From Vibrio sagamiensis NBRC 104589 (lineage in GTDB: Bacteria; Pseudomonadota; Gammaproteobacteria; Enterobacterales; Vibrionaceae): 46,998 bases of DNA. Positions within the stretch are counted from its first letter, which is position 1, and the number at the start of each line of letters is the position of its first letter. The notes under the pieces were generated by a model. The model was not told the DNA's origin and did not search any database. It saw nothing but the letters and a program-made list of their open reading frames with translations. This document shows positions 10,177 to 19,082 of the stretch, piece by piece. The position numbers and the translations under genes are program-made. The stretch spans positions 1 through 46,998 of the forward strand of contig NZ_BJXJ01000033.1 of the NCBI RefSeq assembly GCF_007990935.1. The letters are read 5' to 3'.

Positions 10177-10217
10177 AAAACCGCAAGATGAACCTCGTTA
10201 GTCTTGCGGTTTTTTTG
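10177..10217 (+). terminator. Terminator after gltX
   Basis: A stem of about 10 bp (AACCGCAAGA / TCTTGCGGTT) is followed by a run of seven or more T. It lies just before the 3' end of the convergent small gene and may serve both. Confidence 0.85.
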
Positions 10218-10221
10218 TATA

Positions 10222-10776
10222 TTATTTGAGGTCAATACTCTGTAGGCGCCCCATAAAACTCAATAGCTCTAGATTGTCTTTATGTACTTCGAGTAATGCT
10301 TTTTTAGTTTGCATGTAAGCAGCCAGCTTACCGTACTTATTGATTGAGCGTACAATCGTCTTGTATTTGTACTCTCCATGCTCGTCAAACTCACGCCACT
10401 TAGCGATATAACAGGCATCTCGATTATCTGGATTCTCCAACGTTGGGTTTGGCTTATGGACAATCTTCGGTTCAACGCTATGCGGAAGGCGAGTCATTAG
10501 AAACGGGTCTTTTAATAGTCTAGGCCAAAACTTACCCCACATATCTTTGCCCAATTCATTGCGAAGCTGAATGGCTTTCTTGAGCCCTTTTTCTTCGCCG
10601 ATACGGACATATCCGACAGAACGGTGCAATACCGTATCGTCGGGAGTATGGATATGAATTTTAAAAGCCGTTTTTCCTTTCGAGATAAAACGATGGCCAG
10701 TGTTGGTGATTAAATTGCTCTTAGACATAGTTTTTGTTAACAATTTTGTCATTTTGTGATGGTAAGTAAAACTCAT
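10222..10776 (-). CDS. Small basic protein, AP2-like region, function unknown
   Basis: Up to 184 aa, rich in Lys and Arg, with no signal peptide or membrane segment. The stretch from about residue 27 to 85 (HRFISKGKTAFKIHI, then KGLKKAIQLRNELG) resembles the three-strand plus helix layout of AP2-type DNA-binding domains, a resemblance made by eye. A C-terminal part is rich in Lys and aromatic residues. The start is uncertain: the first ATG at 10776 lacks a clear ribosome binding site, and an internal ATG at 10728 (MSKSNLITNTGHRF) may be the true one. I cannot assign a function; nucleic-acid binding is an inference. It converges on gltX. Confidence 0.6.
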   Translation of the reverse strand: MSFTYHHKMTKLLTKTMSKSNLITNTGHRFISKGKTAFKIHIHTPDDTVLHRSVGYVRIGEEKGLKKAIQLRNELGKDMWGKFWPRLLKDPFLMTRLPHSVEPKIVHKPNPTLENPDNRDACYIAKWREFDEHGEYKYKTIVRSINKYGKLAAYMQTKKALLEVHKDNLELLSFMGRLQSIDLK

Positions 10777-11551
10777 CCATAATTAAAGTATAAAACTTCA
10801 ATTTGTATACCTAAGAATGTCGAAATGTGTTGTTCCCCCTGAATTCATATTCGTTTAAAGCGTGTGACGTACTCGATGAGTTGCTTAGCTGGAGAAGACT
10901 AAAGTGCCAATGTCTACTCAAAATTATGGTTAAAAACCATTTCTTGAACGAAATATATGACTTTGAATTGTTCACCTAATGGTGACTTGGGGGAAAGATA
11001 TAGAGATGAGCTGGCTAAAAAACGCTCTTTAGAGCAGAGTAGCGTATCACGTTGATTCTTTGAAATTAGAAATGATCAAAACCTATTTGCTAAGTTGAAC
11101 ATTAATTACTATTTAATGATTAATTTAAAATAATAAGCAATCCTTAATTTAGCTGTGTCTTTATATTAGTGGTGATTTTTTTATTTATTAAATTTAAACA
11201 TTTTCAATAATATTAAAAAGCCAAATTAAAGTTATCTTTATAATTACTAAATTACTAAATTACTAAATTACTAAATTAGATTTGGTTGAATGTTTGGCTT
11301 TGCAATTATGTGTTGGATGTTTTTTTAATACAAAATGTTAAATAATAATCTTTCTTTTTTAATTACTGTTTGGTTTTTTTTATTGTTTGGTAAGTAAATT
11401 AACCGACTTATTGATGTTTTTGATAGTAAATCTGCTGAGTTCGGTCTCTTTTTATAAATAAAAATATTGATTATTTGCTACTAAAAATAAGATTATCTTT
11501 AGCGAGAAGTAAATTCTCACAGGACGAAAATTAAATTTAGGAAATAAATAT
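10777..11551. other. AT-rich gap before the secreted protein genes
   Basis: This 775-base stretch is very AT-rich, especially 11080-11540, unlike the flanking housekeeping genes. It holds an 8-bp tandem repeat (entered separately), and short palindromes such as ATGGTT / AACCAT near 10926-10940 and GCTCT / AGAGC near 11030. I see no gene longer than about 20 codons with a ribosome binding site. The composition suggests acquired DNA or a silenced (H-NS bound) regulatory region. Confidence 0.5.
11242..11279. repeat. Tandem 8-bp repeat AATTACTA, 4.5 copies
   Basis: Four perfect copies of AATTACTA plus a partial fifth lie about 270 bases upstream of the double-PLAT protein gene. Such short tandem arrays can change length by slippage and may alter promoter spacing. 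No phase-variation role is shown here. Confidence 0.9.
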
Positions 11552-12985
11552 ATGACTTCAACAATGAAAAAATCCAGTATCGCGCTGCTTGTCATGTCTG
11601 CTCTTTCTGCAGGCTCTGTTTGGGCAGATCCTTGGGATGTTACAACCATCGTTGAAAATCAAACAGAGGCTGGGACTGATAGCGCAGTTCATGTCACAAT
11701 CAATGCAAATGGCCAGTCAAGCTCAGAAATTAAGCTGAGCAACCGTCACTCAGTTGAAGGAAGTACTAACAACTTCCAAAGAGGAGAAATGGAAACCTAT
11801 GCTGGCCTTACTCCTTCAATTGATGAAATGAAAGCTATAGAGAGCTTGACTTTCAGAGTCGGAAAAGATGCTCTGAAGCTTGATAAAACGTGGATTCGAA
11901 ACAGCCTTGGACACACTTATATCTGGGATGCTTATCAGAAAATAGAGAACGGGAGTGTGACAATTTCTGTTGAACCAATGGGTGATGGTAGTTTTGTACC
12001 AAAAAGCGATACCTATCAACGTCTTGAAGTTAAGTTAAAAGTTCGCAATGAGTCAAATGCAGGAACCTCGAATAATGTTTATGTTCAGTTCTTCGATAAA
12101 TATGGTCTTTCATCACCTTTAAAACTATTGACAAGTGATATTAGTAGAAACGAGACACAGACAGTTCAAATTGATACAGGTATTAAACTTGGACAAATTG
12201 ATCGCGCTGTTCTTGTAAAAAGTGGTAAAAATGGCTTGAAAGCTGAATGGCTCGAGGTTAAACCTGTTTCGTCAGAGGGCTGGGATTTAGATGATGCTTA
12301 CTTATCTCACTTTGATTTTGGTCCAATCATGGACGGTAATCAAAAATGGCAAGAACCTAAGAAAAACAATTCAGAAAGTCAGCCTGAACCAGCACCTCAA
12401 CCTGAAGACCAGCCTTTTGCTGTTTATTTCAAGAATGAAACAGAGATTAATAGTGTCCAGGCTAAAATAGAAACTGATCAGGACTCGAATATTTTAGCTG
12501 GGCAGGGTCCTAGTATTACTAAGCATATGGCTTATACTTTGGATCAGGATTCTGATGTATTGAATGGTGGTTACGATCAAGTTCGTCAGGTTGCTTTCAA
12601 CATCAATGGAGAGCCAGTTAATTGTGGTGATATCCAGTTATCAGGGAACCAGATGGTAAGGCTTTTTAAAGATTTCTCTGGCTCATTGAAGTGCGACACA
12701 TCTGTACTTAAAAATGCTGTAATTATATCAAACCCATCTCATGGAGATGCAACAACGGTAATTAATGAAGTAGGTGATTGGGCGGGTGGCTATATAAATA
12801 CAGGTTTATCCCGAGTCTTAGATGAAAATGATAAATTCATAGACGCACTAAATATTGATGTTGGCGATGCCATGAATGTAGGTGTTCAAGCTGAGGGATA
12901 TACTAAAGTATGTGCTAACGAGCATACTTACACTGGTATTGCACGATTTGAATTTGATGGCCAAGTTTGTCAAGAAGTTAAATAA
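11552..12985 (+). CDS. Secreted protein with two PLAT/LH2-like modules
   Basis: 477 aa with a signal peptide (cleavage after about Ala26, SVWA/DPWD). Residues about 27-120 read like a PLAT/LH2 beta-sandwich (AGTDSAVHVTINA, then FQRGEMETY, then TWIRNSLG). A second copy seems to lie at about 145-240 (NAGTSNNVYVQFFDKYG, then RAVLVKSG and AEWLEVK). A Pro/Glu-rich linker (SQPEPAPQPEDQP) near residues 276-288 leads to an unrecognised C-terminal domain with four cysteines. PLAT domains bind lipids or membrane proteins, so a membrane-targeting secreted factor is likely; no enzyme motif is visible. Start ATG has AGGAAA upstream. It precedes the sphingomyelinase-like gene on the same strand but has its own terminator. 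The double-PLAT reading is by eye. Confidence 0.65.
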   Translation: MTSTMKKSSIALLVMSALSAGSVWADPWDVTTIVENQTEAGTDSAVHVTINANGQSSSEIKLSNRHSVEGSTNNFQRGEMETYAGLTPSIDEMKAIESLTFRVGKDALKLDKTWIRNSLGHTYIWDAYQKIENGSVTISVEPMGDGSFVPKSDTYQRLEVKLKVRNESNAGTSNNVYVQFFDKYGLSSPLKLLTSDISRNETQTVQIDTGIKLGQIDRAVLVKSGKNGLKAEWLEVKPVSSEGWDLDDAYLSHFDFGPIMDGNQKWQEPKKNNSESQPEPAPQPEDQPFAVYFKNETEINSVQAKIETDQDSNILAGQGPSITKHMAYTLDQDSDVLNGGYDQVRQVAFNINGEPVNCGDIQLSGNQMVRLFKDFSGSLKCDTSVLKNAVIISNPSHGDATTVINEVGDWAGGYINTGLSRVLDENDKFIDALNIDVGDAMNVGVQAEGYTKVCANEHTYTGIARFEFDGQVCQEVK

Positions 12986-12997
12986 GATTTAGTACAT

Positions 12998-13030
12998 AAA
13001 AATACATACCCTTTAAGGGTATGTATTTTT
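12998..13030 (+). terminator. Terminator after the double-PLAT gene
   Basis: A long near-perfect palindrome (AATACATACCC / GGGTATGTATT with a TTTA-type loop) followed by T residues forms a strong intrinsic terminator, separating this gene from the next. Confidence 0.85.
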
Positions 13031-13189
13031 TATTTTGAGTATCTTATATGTCTAAGTAATTAAGATATGAATCAAACGTCATCCCTATATTTTTGCAAAT
13101 AAATATAGAGCCAAAACTAACCTAATTCATTTACGGGTTACTCTTGTGAAGAAGACTTTAATTAATGAATTATTATTGACGAGTTTAAT

Positions 13190-14722
13190 ATGATAAAAAA
13201 AATATTATTGCCACTTCTTGTGAGCATTCCACAAGTCTCTTTTGCTGAGTATAATATCCATTTGATAAATAATACCGGTAAAATTTTAACTTTTGATGGT
13301 GGAGTTGATTCCTTGATTAGTGGCTGTAGAGTGCCAGATTCTGGTGAATATCAAGCTGAGGAAGGTGAAATCGCTCCTTTTGAGTCAAAAAAAATATTTG
13401 AAAACGATTTTAATTATTGGTCAAGTAACGAAAAATACTGCTACTACACTATGATCACTGATCCTGAATCTAAGGATCAGATGAAGTTGTATTGGGAAGT
13501 GATCTCAAAAAGCCTTGTTAAAGCTGAGTTTACTAAAGCAGGTTTTAAGGTTAAAAACAGTGGTGATAACGCTGTTTTTTTTGAGTCAAAGCCAGAGACG
13601 TCATCCACTGAAAATAATGTTGTCCTTTACAAAGAAGATAACATCACATTTAGTAACGATGAAGATAGATTCTCAGTTTACTCTGTAGTGGTTGATGATA
13701 CTTCTGAGCTTATGCAAAAAATTGATGATGTATATTTTGTGATAGAATCTGAGTCTTCAGCTAAAAAATTCAACAGGGAAAGTTCTGGCAACACGCTCAC
13801 TAGTTTGTCGTACAACGTTAAGGTGTGGCCTCCTTACTCTGGTGTTGTCGAGGCAGCTGGCGGTATTTACGATAATAAGTACCAAGAAAGATCCAAGCTT
13901 ATAGGAGATCTTTCCAATGGTTATGACATTGTTGCTTACCAAGAGTTCTTCGATCGTTGTGAACGCTTACGAATGATTGAGGATATGAAAGCCTCAGGAG
14001 AGTACCCTTATTCTGTGGATGCGATTGGTTCAGGTCGACCATGTGATTACAAAGTTAATCTGAGCGGAAGTGAAGTGTTAAGTAGCGGTGTTTTACTATT
14101 GAGTCATTGGCCAATAGTTGAAAGTGAACAAAGAGAGTTTTCTCAAAGCAGTGGTACCGATGCTATGGCTAGAAAAGGAATTACTTATGCCAAAGTAGAT
14201 AAAAATGGCAGCATCTTCCATGTTTTTGCTACACATACTCAAGCGGGACAGGGGGAAGATGAGCGAAACATTAGAAAAGCACAGTTCACAGAGCTCGTTA
14301 ACTATATTAATGAAAAAGCAAAGAGTGCCACAGACCGTGTCATAGTCCTCGGGGATCTTAACGTAGATTTGATGGCATGTCAGACGTCGGGTAATTGTGA
14401 TGAGTTTAATAATACCGTAGGCCGAATTAGCCATTCTGAAAGCATAAATTGGAGCAATAATGACATCATTCCTTTTTCTTTGGATGGTAGCAAAAATACA
14501 ATGATGTCTGGAGATGAGACAAGTAAGAAAAAATACCTCGACTATATTCTTTATCATAAAGACTTTAGCTTACCTTCATCAGCTGAGAATCGCCTGAGAA
14601 TTATGCGAGGGCTAAATTCAGAGAAGATGTACAGCGACAAAAGCGATTCCCTTAAGAATACTATAGGTAGAATTGATCTCTCAGATCATTTTGCAATTGA
14701 ATCGAAAGCCGTCTTTAACTAA
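13190..14722 (+). CDS. Secreted sphingomyelinase-type phosphodiesterase
   Basis: 510 aa with a signal peptide (MIKKILLPLLVSIPQVSFA). The catalytic half, from about residue 200, is a DNase I-like (endonuclease/exonuclease/phosphatase) domain with the residues of bacterial neutral sphingomyelinases: Asn in LSYNVKVWP, Glu252 in YQEFFD, SSGVLLLSHWPI, His349 in THTQAG, Asp389/Asn391 in GDLNVD, YLDYILYH, and Asp499-His500 in LSDHF. Such enzymes hydrolyse sphingomyelin to ceramide and phosphocholine, and act as haemolysins. The first 180 residues after the signal form an extra domain I do not recognise, with four Cys early on. It follows a PLAT-like secreted protein, which suggests a membrane-attacking pair. 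Substrate is inferred; another phospholipase C activity is possible. Confidence 0.82.
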   Translation: MIKKILLPLLVSIPQVSFAEYNIHLINNTGKILTFDGGVDSLISGCRVPDSGEYQAEEGEIAPFESKKIFENDFNYWSSNEKYCYYTMITDPESKDQMKLYWEVISKSLVKAEFTKAGFKVKNSGDNAVFFESKPETSSTENNVVLYKEDNITFSNDEDRFSVYSVVVDDTSELMQKIDDVYFVIESESSAKKFNRESSGNTLTSLSYNVKVWPPYSGVVEAAGGIYDNKYQERSKLIGDLSNGYDIVAYQEFFDRCERLRMIEDMKASGEYPYSVDAIGSGRPCDYKVNLSGSEVLSSGVLLLSHWPIVESEQREFSQSSGTDAMARKGITYAKVDKNGSIFHVFATHTQAGQGEDERNIRKAQFTELVNYINEKAKSATDRVIVLGDLNVDLMACQTSGNCDEFNNTVGRISHSESINWSNNDIIPFSLDGSKNTMMSGDETSKKKYLDYILYHKDFSLPSSAENRLRIMRGLNSEKMYSDKSDSLKNTIGRIDLSDHFAIESKAVFN

Positions 14723-14786
14723 TAATTTAGGGCTTGCTGTAACTCTCCGTTACTAATACGGATGTTGAGGTTAATTGGGTATATAT

Positions 14787-14812
14787 GGGGTGGCCGTTTG
14801 GTCACCCTTTTT
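14787..14812 (+). terminator. Terminator after the sphingomyelinase gene
   Basis: GGGTGGCC / GGTCACCC pair over 8 bp with one G-U pair and a 4-base loop, followed by five T. This is a standard intrinsic terminator. Confidence 0.8.
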
Positions 14813-14966
14813 GGTATCACTCATTTTTGTCTCGTTAGGAAAAGGTCATTCGTTGGGATCTGACTTGGCAGTAATGACTGAATAAGATTTATTTGTGCGG
14901 ATTTTTCTCAAAAGTACCATTTTCAATCTACACTGATTTTGCAAAATCAAATGATAGGGAATTGTG

Positions 14967-16493
14967 ATGAAATCTGTCGATAAATCAAACAATAAGGGGA
15001 TAAGCATTTTTGCGTTAGCAATGCTTAATATCGTTGCTGTTGTCAGCCTGAGGGGATTGCCCGCAGAAGCGGAATATGGATTAAGCTCCATCTTCTACTA
15101 CATCTTTGCGGCGATTGTTTTTCTAGTACCAGTTTCTCTTGTCGCCGCTGAGCTTGCAACCGGGTGGTCTGAAAAAGGAGGTGTTTTTCGTTGGGTCGGT
15201 GAGGCTTTTGGACCTCGATTAGCCTTCTTAGCGGTATTCTTATTGTGGATTGAAGTGACGGTTTGGTTTCCAACGGTCTTGACTTTTGGTGCGGTATCAT
15301 TGGCTTATATCGGGCCAGACCAGAGCTGGGATCAAGCACTGTCGGAGAACAAGTTTTTTGTCTTAGCGATCGTATTGGCCATTTATTGGTTTGCAACCTT
15401 CGTCGGCTTAAAAGGGACAGAAGCTTTTGCCAAAGTGGCGAAATGGGGGGGCTTAATTGGCACGATTATCCCTGGGGTTGTTCTTATCATTCTTGGCTTT
15501 TCTTACCTTCTTTCTGGTAACACTCCTCAAGTTGAGCTGGGCTGGGATGAATTGATCCCTGATTTTTCAAACTTTAATAACGTGGTTCTTGCCGCCAGTA
15601 TCTTTCTGTTTTATGCAGGGATGGAAATGAATGCCATCCATGTTAAAGAGGTCAAAAATCCCGGCAGAAATTATCCGATTGCGATTGGTATTTCCTCTAT
15701 TGGTACCGTTGCGATCTTTGTATTAGGGACATTGGCGATTGCATTTGTGATTCCTCAAAAAGACATCAGTCTTACCCAAGGCCTCTTAGTGGCCTATAAA
15801 CAAATGTTTGTTTGGGCAGGTATTGGCTGGGCATCCCCAATCATTGCGGTGTGTTTAGCGTTTGGTGTACTTGCTGGTGTTGTGAGCTGGGTAGCAGGGC
15901 CATCAAGCGCATTATTAGTGGTGGCAAAAGGGGGGTACTTACCAAGGTTTTGGCAACATACCAATAGTAAGGGAATGGCAACACATATCATGCTGGCTCA
16001 GGCAGTGATTGTCACCTTCCTTTCTGTGATATTTGTGGTGTTACCGTCGGTTCAAGCGGCCTATCAAATCTTAAGTCAATTGACCGTTATCCTTTATCTC
16101 ATCATGTATCTATTGATGTTTTCTGCTGCCATTTATCTGCGTTACAGCCAACCTAATCGACCACGCACCTATAAGATCCCTGGTGGTGACCTTGGGATGT
16201 GGTTTGTGGGTGGATTAGGTTTTGTTGGTGCGTTAACAGCCTTCTTATTCTCCTTTATTCCTCCTGCTCAAGTTGCGGTCGGTAGTCCAACCTTGTTTGT
16301 TTCAATTTTGGTTGTTCTTGCTGCAATTTTTGTTGCGATTCCATTTTTAATCTTCCGAGCCCGCAAACCTTACTGGAAGGATCCTCAAGAGACGGATTTT
16401 GCGCCATTTACTTGGGAGCTAGAAAATACGCATCCTGGTGTGATTAATCACTCTGATGTGCATGTCCATCAATTAGCAGACAGTAAAGCGTAG
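14967..16493 (+). CDS. APC-family amino-acid antiporter (GadC-like)
   Basis: 508 aa with about 12 hydrophobic membrane segments and an N-terminal APC-superfamily layout similar to glutamate:GABA antiporters: a gapped first helix, then VAAELATGWSEKGGVFRWVG, which matches the conserved loop after TM2. Length equals GadC (511 aa). I prefer the ATG at 14967 over the GTG at 14964 because AGGGA is 6 bases upstream. It lies 11 bases before the glutaminase gene. In Escherichia coli, glutamine uptake plus glutaminase gives acid resistance by releasing ammonia while the antiporter exports glutamate. The same scheme is likely here, but the exchange substrates are inferred. Confidence 0.8.
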   Translation: MKSVDKSNNKGISIFALAMLNIVAVVSLRGLPAEAEYGLSSIFYYIFAAIVFLVPVSLVAAELATGWSEKGGVFRWVGEAFGPRLAFLAVFLLWIEVTVWFPTVLTFGAVSLAYIGPDQSWDQALSENKFFVLAIVLAIYWFATFVGLKGTEAFAKVAKWGGLIGTIIPGVVLIILGFSYLLSGNTPQVELGWDELIPDFSNFNNVVLAASIFLFYAGMEMNAIHVKEVKNPGRNYPIAIGISSIGTVAIFVLGTLAIAFVIPQKDISLTQGLLVAYKQMFVWAGIGWASPIIAVCLAFGVLAGVVSWVAGPSSALLVVAKGGYLPRFWQHTNSKGMATHIMLAQAVIVTFLSVIFVVLPSVQAAYQILSQLTVILYLIMYLLMFSAAIYLRYSQPNRPRTYKIPGGDLGMWFVGGLGFVGALTAFLFSFIPPAQVAVGSPTLFVSILVVLAAIFVAIPFLIFRARKPYWKDPQETDFAPFTWELENTHPGVINHSDVHVHQLADSKA

Positions 16494-16504
16494 TGGAGGC
16501 GACG

Positions 16505-17443
16505 ATGAATCAGATATTACACAATATGATGGAAAACGCTTTTGAGCAGTATAAAGGTGTCGATGATGGGGACAATGCTTCCTATATTCCTTGTTTGGCT
16601 CAAGTCCCGGCAGAGTTAGCTGGGTTATGTTTTGTGTCGGTGAGCGGAGAAATTATTTCGTTTGGTGATGCCGATTATAAGTTCGCTATAGAATCGATTT
16701 CTAAAATCATCACCCTAGCTTTGGCTCTGAATCAACATGGAAGCGAAGATCTGCGAGAGAAAATAGGAGCCGATGCAACCGGATTACCTTTTAACTCAGT
16801 GATGGCGTTAGAACTTCATAATGGTAAGCCATTAAGCCCTCTGGTAAACGCGGGAGCGATGGCAACGGTTAGTATGATTCACGCCTCTGATAGAGAAGAC
16901 CGATGGCATCAAATTCTTACGATGCAATCGATGATGGCGGGGAGTGATATTGAATTGTCTGTGCAGGTAAATCAGTCTGAACAGGAGACGAATACACACA
17001 ACAAAGCGATTGCTTTACTACTGCAAGCCTCGCAGTGTATGTATTCCGATCCACTAGAAGTTTGTGATGTGTATACCCGACAATGTTCAACCTTGTTTAA
17101 CTGTGTTGAACTTGCCACTGTGGGCGCATGTTTAGCAAACGGTGGAGTTAATCCTGTTACCACTGAAAAAGTTATCAAACACAACCTTGTTGCCGGGGTT
17201 TTATCTCAAATGATGACAGAGGGTTTATATGAAAAAAGTGGAGATTGGGGATTTGAAGTCGGATTGCCGAGTAAAAGTGGTGTCGGTGGTGGGTTAGTCT
17301 CCGTCATCCCAAATGTCGGTGCACTCGCGGCGTTTTCCCCACCATTGGATGCGGCAGGTAACAGTGTAAGAGGGCAATTAATGATCAAATCTATTGCTAA
17401 TCAAATGGGATGGAATGTGTTTAATACTGTCGTGGCACAGTAA
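16505..17443 (+). CDS. glsA: Glutaminase
   Basis: 312 aa; hydrolyses glutamine to glutamate and ammonia in the cytoplasm. The beta-lactamase-like active site motif SxxK is Ser64-Lys67 (ESISKIITLAL), followed by PLVNAGAMATV near residue 118 and KSGVGGGLVSVIP near the C-terminus, all typical of serine-dependent glutaminases of the YbaS/YneH type. I chose the ATG at 16505 because GGAGG lies 5 bases upstream; a GTG at 16493 would overlap the antiporter stop but leave no ribosome binding site. It forms a two-gene unit with the upstream antiporter, which supports a role in glutamine-dependent acid resistance or nitrogen use. Confidence 0.92.
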   Translation: MNQILHNMMENAFEQYKGVDDGDNASYIPCLAQVPAELAGLCFVSVSGEIISFGDADYKFAIESISKIITLALALNQHGSEDLREKIGADATGLPFNSVMALELHNGKPLSPLVNAGAMATVSMIHASDREDRWHQILTMQSMMAGSDIELSVQVNQSEQETNTHNKAIALLLQASQCMYSDPLEVCDVYTRQCSTLFNCVELATVGACLANGGVNPVTTEKVIKHNLVAGVLSQMMTEGLYEKSGDWGFEVGLPSKSGVGGGLVSVIPNVGALAAFSPPLDAAGNSVRGQLMIKSIANQMGWNVFNTVVAQ

Positions 17444-17551
17444 TAAAAACGCTCTTCGTTATTTTATGAGGAGTCACACTTATGCCTTGGTTTCTGGGCA
17501 ATGATACTTTGGAAATCAAGGCTATTTCTATAGATTGATATCAGTGTTTCG

Positions 17552-18754
17552 GTGAACAATTTGCCTAAATGTAAGCAATGTGTCTGTTGGATAAGTCATA
17601 TCTGGAAAACCTATGGGTATGTTATTGCATCTCTAATGGTTTTACTAAATAGCTTGCTCATTTTTGAAGCGGTTTTTGGTAATAACAAACCTTTCGACGT
17701 TATCTATCTTGTCAATAATATTTCGACAGTTGACTTCGAAGCTGTAAAAAATCTGCCTTGGTTTTTATTGGGTGTTTTTCAGTTACTCAATTGTATTGGT
17801 TTGTTCTTTAAAGCCCGAGTTGCTTGGGGAATGAGTTGTATCTTGCTGGTGGTCTATTTGGTGTTTACAGCCCAATACTTCCCCAGTTTACATATCAATT
17901 TTTACCTAGGCTTAGCGACTTTAGCGTTTATGGTCATATTCCGTAAAAGCTTTCACCACAGCAGTGCTACCGCAGGCAGCATTGTAGCCTTTATCAGTAT
18001 TATTATTCTGATCATTTATTCGACCTATGGCAGTTTATATTTTGGTGAAGGTTTTAAACCTAAAATCAACACGATGACCACCGCATTTTATTTCTCTCTA
18101 GTGACAATGACTACGGTGGGTTACGGCGACATTCTACCTGTTAGTGATTCTGCTCGACTGTTTTGTATTTCGATGATTACGGCGGGTATTGCGGTGTTTG
18201 CTACAGCACTGAGTAACGTTTTTGGGCCATTGATTAACAAAAGCTTTGGGCGTTTAATTGAAGGAGATAAAAAAACAGTGGAACGAAAAGATCACTTTAT
18301 TATTTGTGGAACCTCTGCCATGGCAATGAACACCGTCCTTCGTTTAAGAGAGCGGGGTTTACCAATTACGATTATTACTATCCGTCCTAATGATGAATTT
18401 CAGCAGATTGAGCAGAGTTTGGAAGGAAAATATGACATTATTTCGGGTGATAGCTGTGATACATCAGTGCTCAAAAAGGCAGGGCTTGAAAATTGTAAGG
18501 CGATACTCGCTTTAACAGATGCGGATGCGGATAATGCGTTTATTGTTTTGTCTGCGAAAGAAATTAACGCCAAGGCAAAAACGGTTGTGATCGTTAATGA
18601 CAGCAAAAACATGAACAAGATAAAAAGAGTACAGCCAGATGTCTTACTCTCACCACAGTTACTTGGTAGTGAAGTGCTAGCTCGGCTACTTAATGGAGAG
18701 AGTATGGATAATAACGATCTGATTTCGATGTTCCTTGATTCTGGTAAGTCTTGA
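17552..18754 (+). CDS. kch: Voltage-gated-type potassium channel Kch
   Basis: 400 aa. About six hydrophobic segments precede the pore loop with selectivity filter TVGYGD at 188-193 (TMTTVGYGDILPVSDSARLF). The sixth segment is followed by an RCK/TrkA-N Rossmann domain from about residue 247 (KDHFIICGTSAMAMNTVLRLRERGL), which senses ligands in the cytoplasm. This is the layout of Escherichia coli Kch (417 aa). The start is uncertain: the GTG at 17552 has no strong ribosome binding site but gives an N-terminus of the right length. It stands as a single gene after the glutaminase, before a convergent tRNA. Confidence 0.88.
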   Translation: MNNLPKCKQCVCWISHIWKTYGYVIASLMVLLNSLLIFEAVFGNNKPFDVIYLVNNISTVDFEAVKNLPWFLLGVFQLLNCIGLFFKARVAWGMSCILLVVYLVFTAQYFPSLHINFYLGLATLAFMVIFRKSFHHSSATAGSIVAFISIIILIIYSTYGSLYFGEGFKPKINTMTTAFYFSLVTMTTVGYGDILPVSDSARLFCISMITAGIAVFATALSNVFGPLINKSFGRLIEGDKKTVERKDHFIICGTSAMAMNTVLRLRERGLPITIITIRPNDEFQQIEQSLEGKYDIISGDSCDTSVLKKAGLENCKAILALTDADADNAFIVLSAKEINAKAKTVVIVNDSKNMNKIKRVQPDVLLSPQLLGSEVLARLLNGESMDNNDLISMFLDSGKS

Positions 18755-18862
18755 GTATTGGAGCGCGAGCTTGCTCAGTACAGGGGCATTTTTTGCTTCG
18801 GTGGATGTTTCACTGTAGAGAGTATTTTGATTTAAAAGGGAGTGTTACCTTGAAGGAAAGAT

Positions 18863-18890
18863 GGGTGAGCACATTGATTTTGCTTCACCC
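18863..18890. terminator. Imperfect hairpin between kch and tRNA-Arg
   Basis: GGGTGAGCA and TGCTTCACCC pair with one bulge over a 9-base loop. It lies between convergent genes and could end either transcript, but neither side has a strong T run. Confidence 0.4.
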
Positions 18891-18897
18891 AATAATA

Positions 18898-18974
18898 TGG
18901 CGCCCTCAGTAGGATTCGAACCTACGACCTGTCCCTTAGGAGGGGACTGCGCTATCCAGCTGTGCCATGAGGGC
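18898..18974 (-). tRNA. tRNA-Arg, anticodon CCT
   Basis: A full cloverleaf is readable on the minus strand: 7-bp acceptor stem GCCCTCA / TGAGGGC, a D arm, an anticodon loop with CCT (reads AGG), a T arm with GGTTCGAATCC, discriminator G and an encoded CCA at 18898-18900. It stands alone between kch and flgT, a position that could serve as an integration site, though no integrase is seen nearby. Confidence 0.95.
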
Positions 18975-19082
18975 GGGGACCCGGTAAGATGACTCGATAC
19001 CCAAGTGACCTTAACATGCTTAATTTAAAGCATATTGAGAATATATCGCTATAATATAAAAATAATCAAATGATACAATAGC

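Noticed and set aside
10222..10776. Iron-citrate transporter substrate-binding protein as a name for the small basic gene
   Set aside because: There is no signal peptide or binding-protein fold feature; the sequence is basic and looks cytoplasmic.
18898..19082. Genomic island inserted at tRNA-Arg
   Set aside because: No integrase and no repeated tRNA 3' end were seen; flanking genes are core Vibrio genes.
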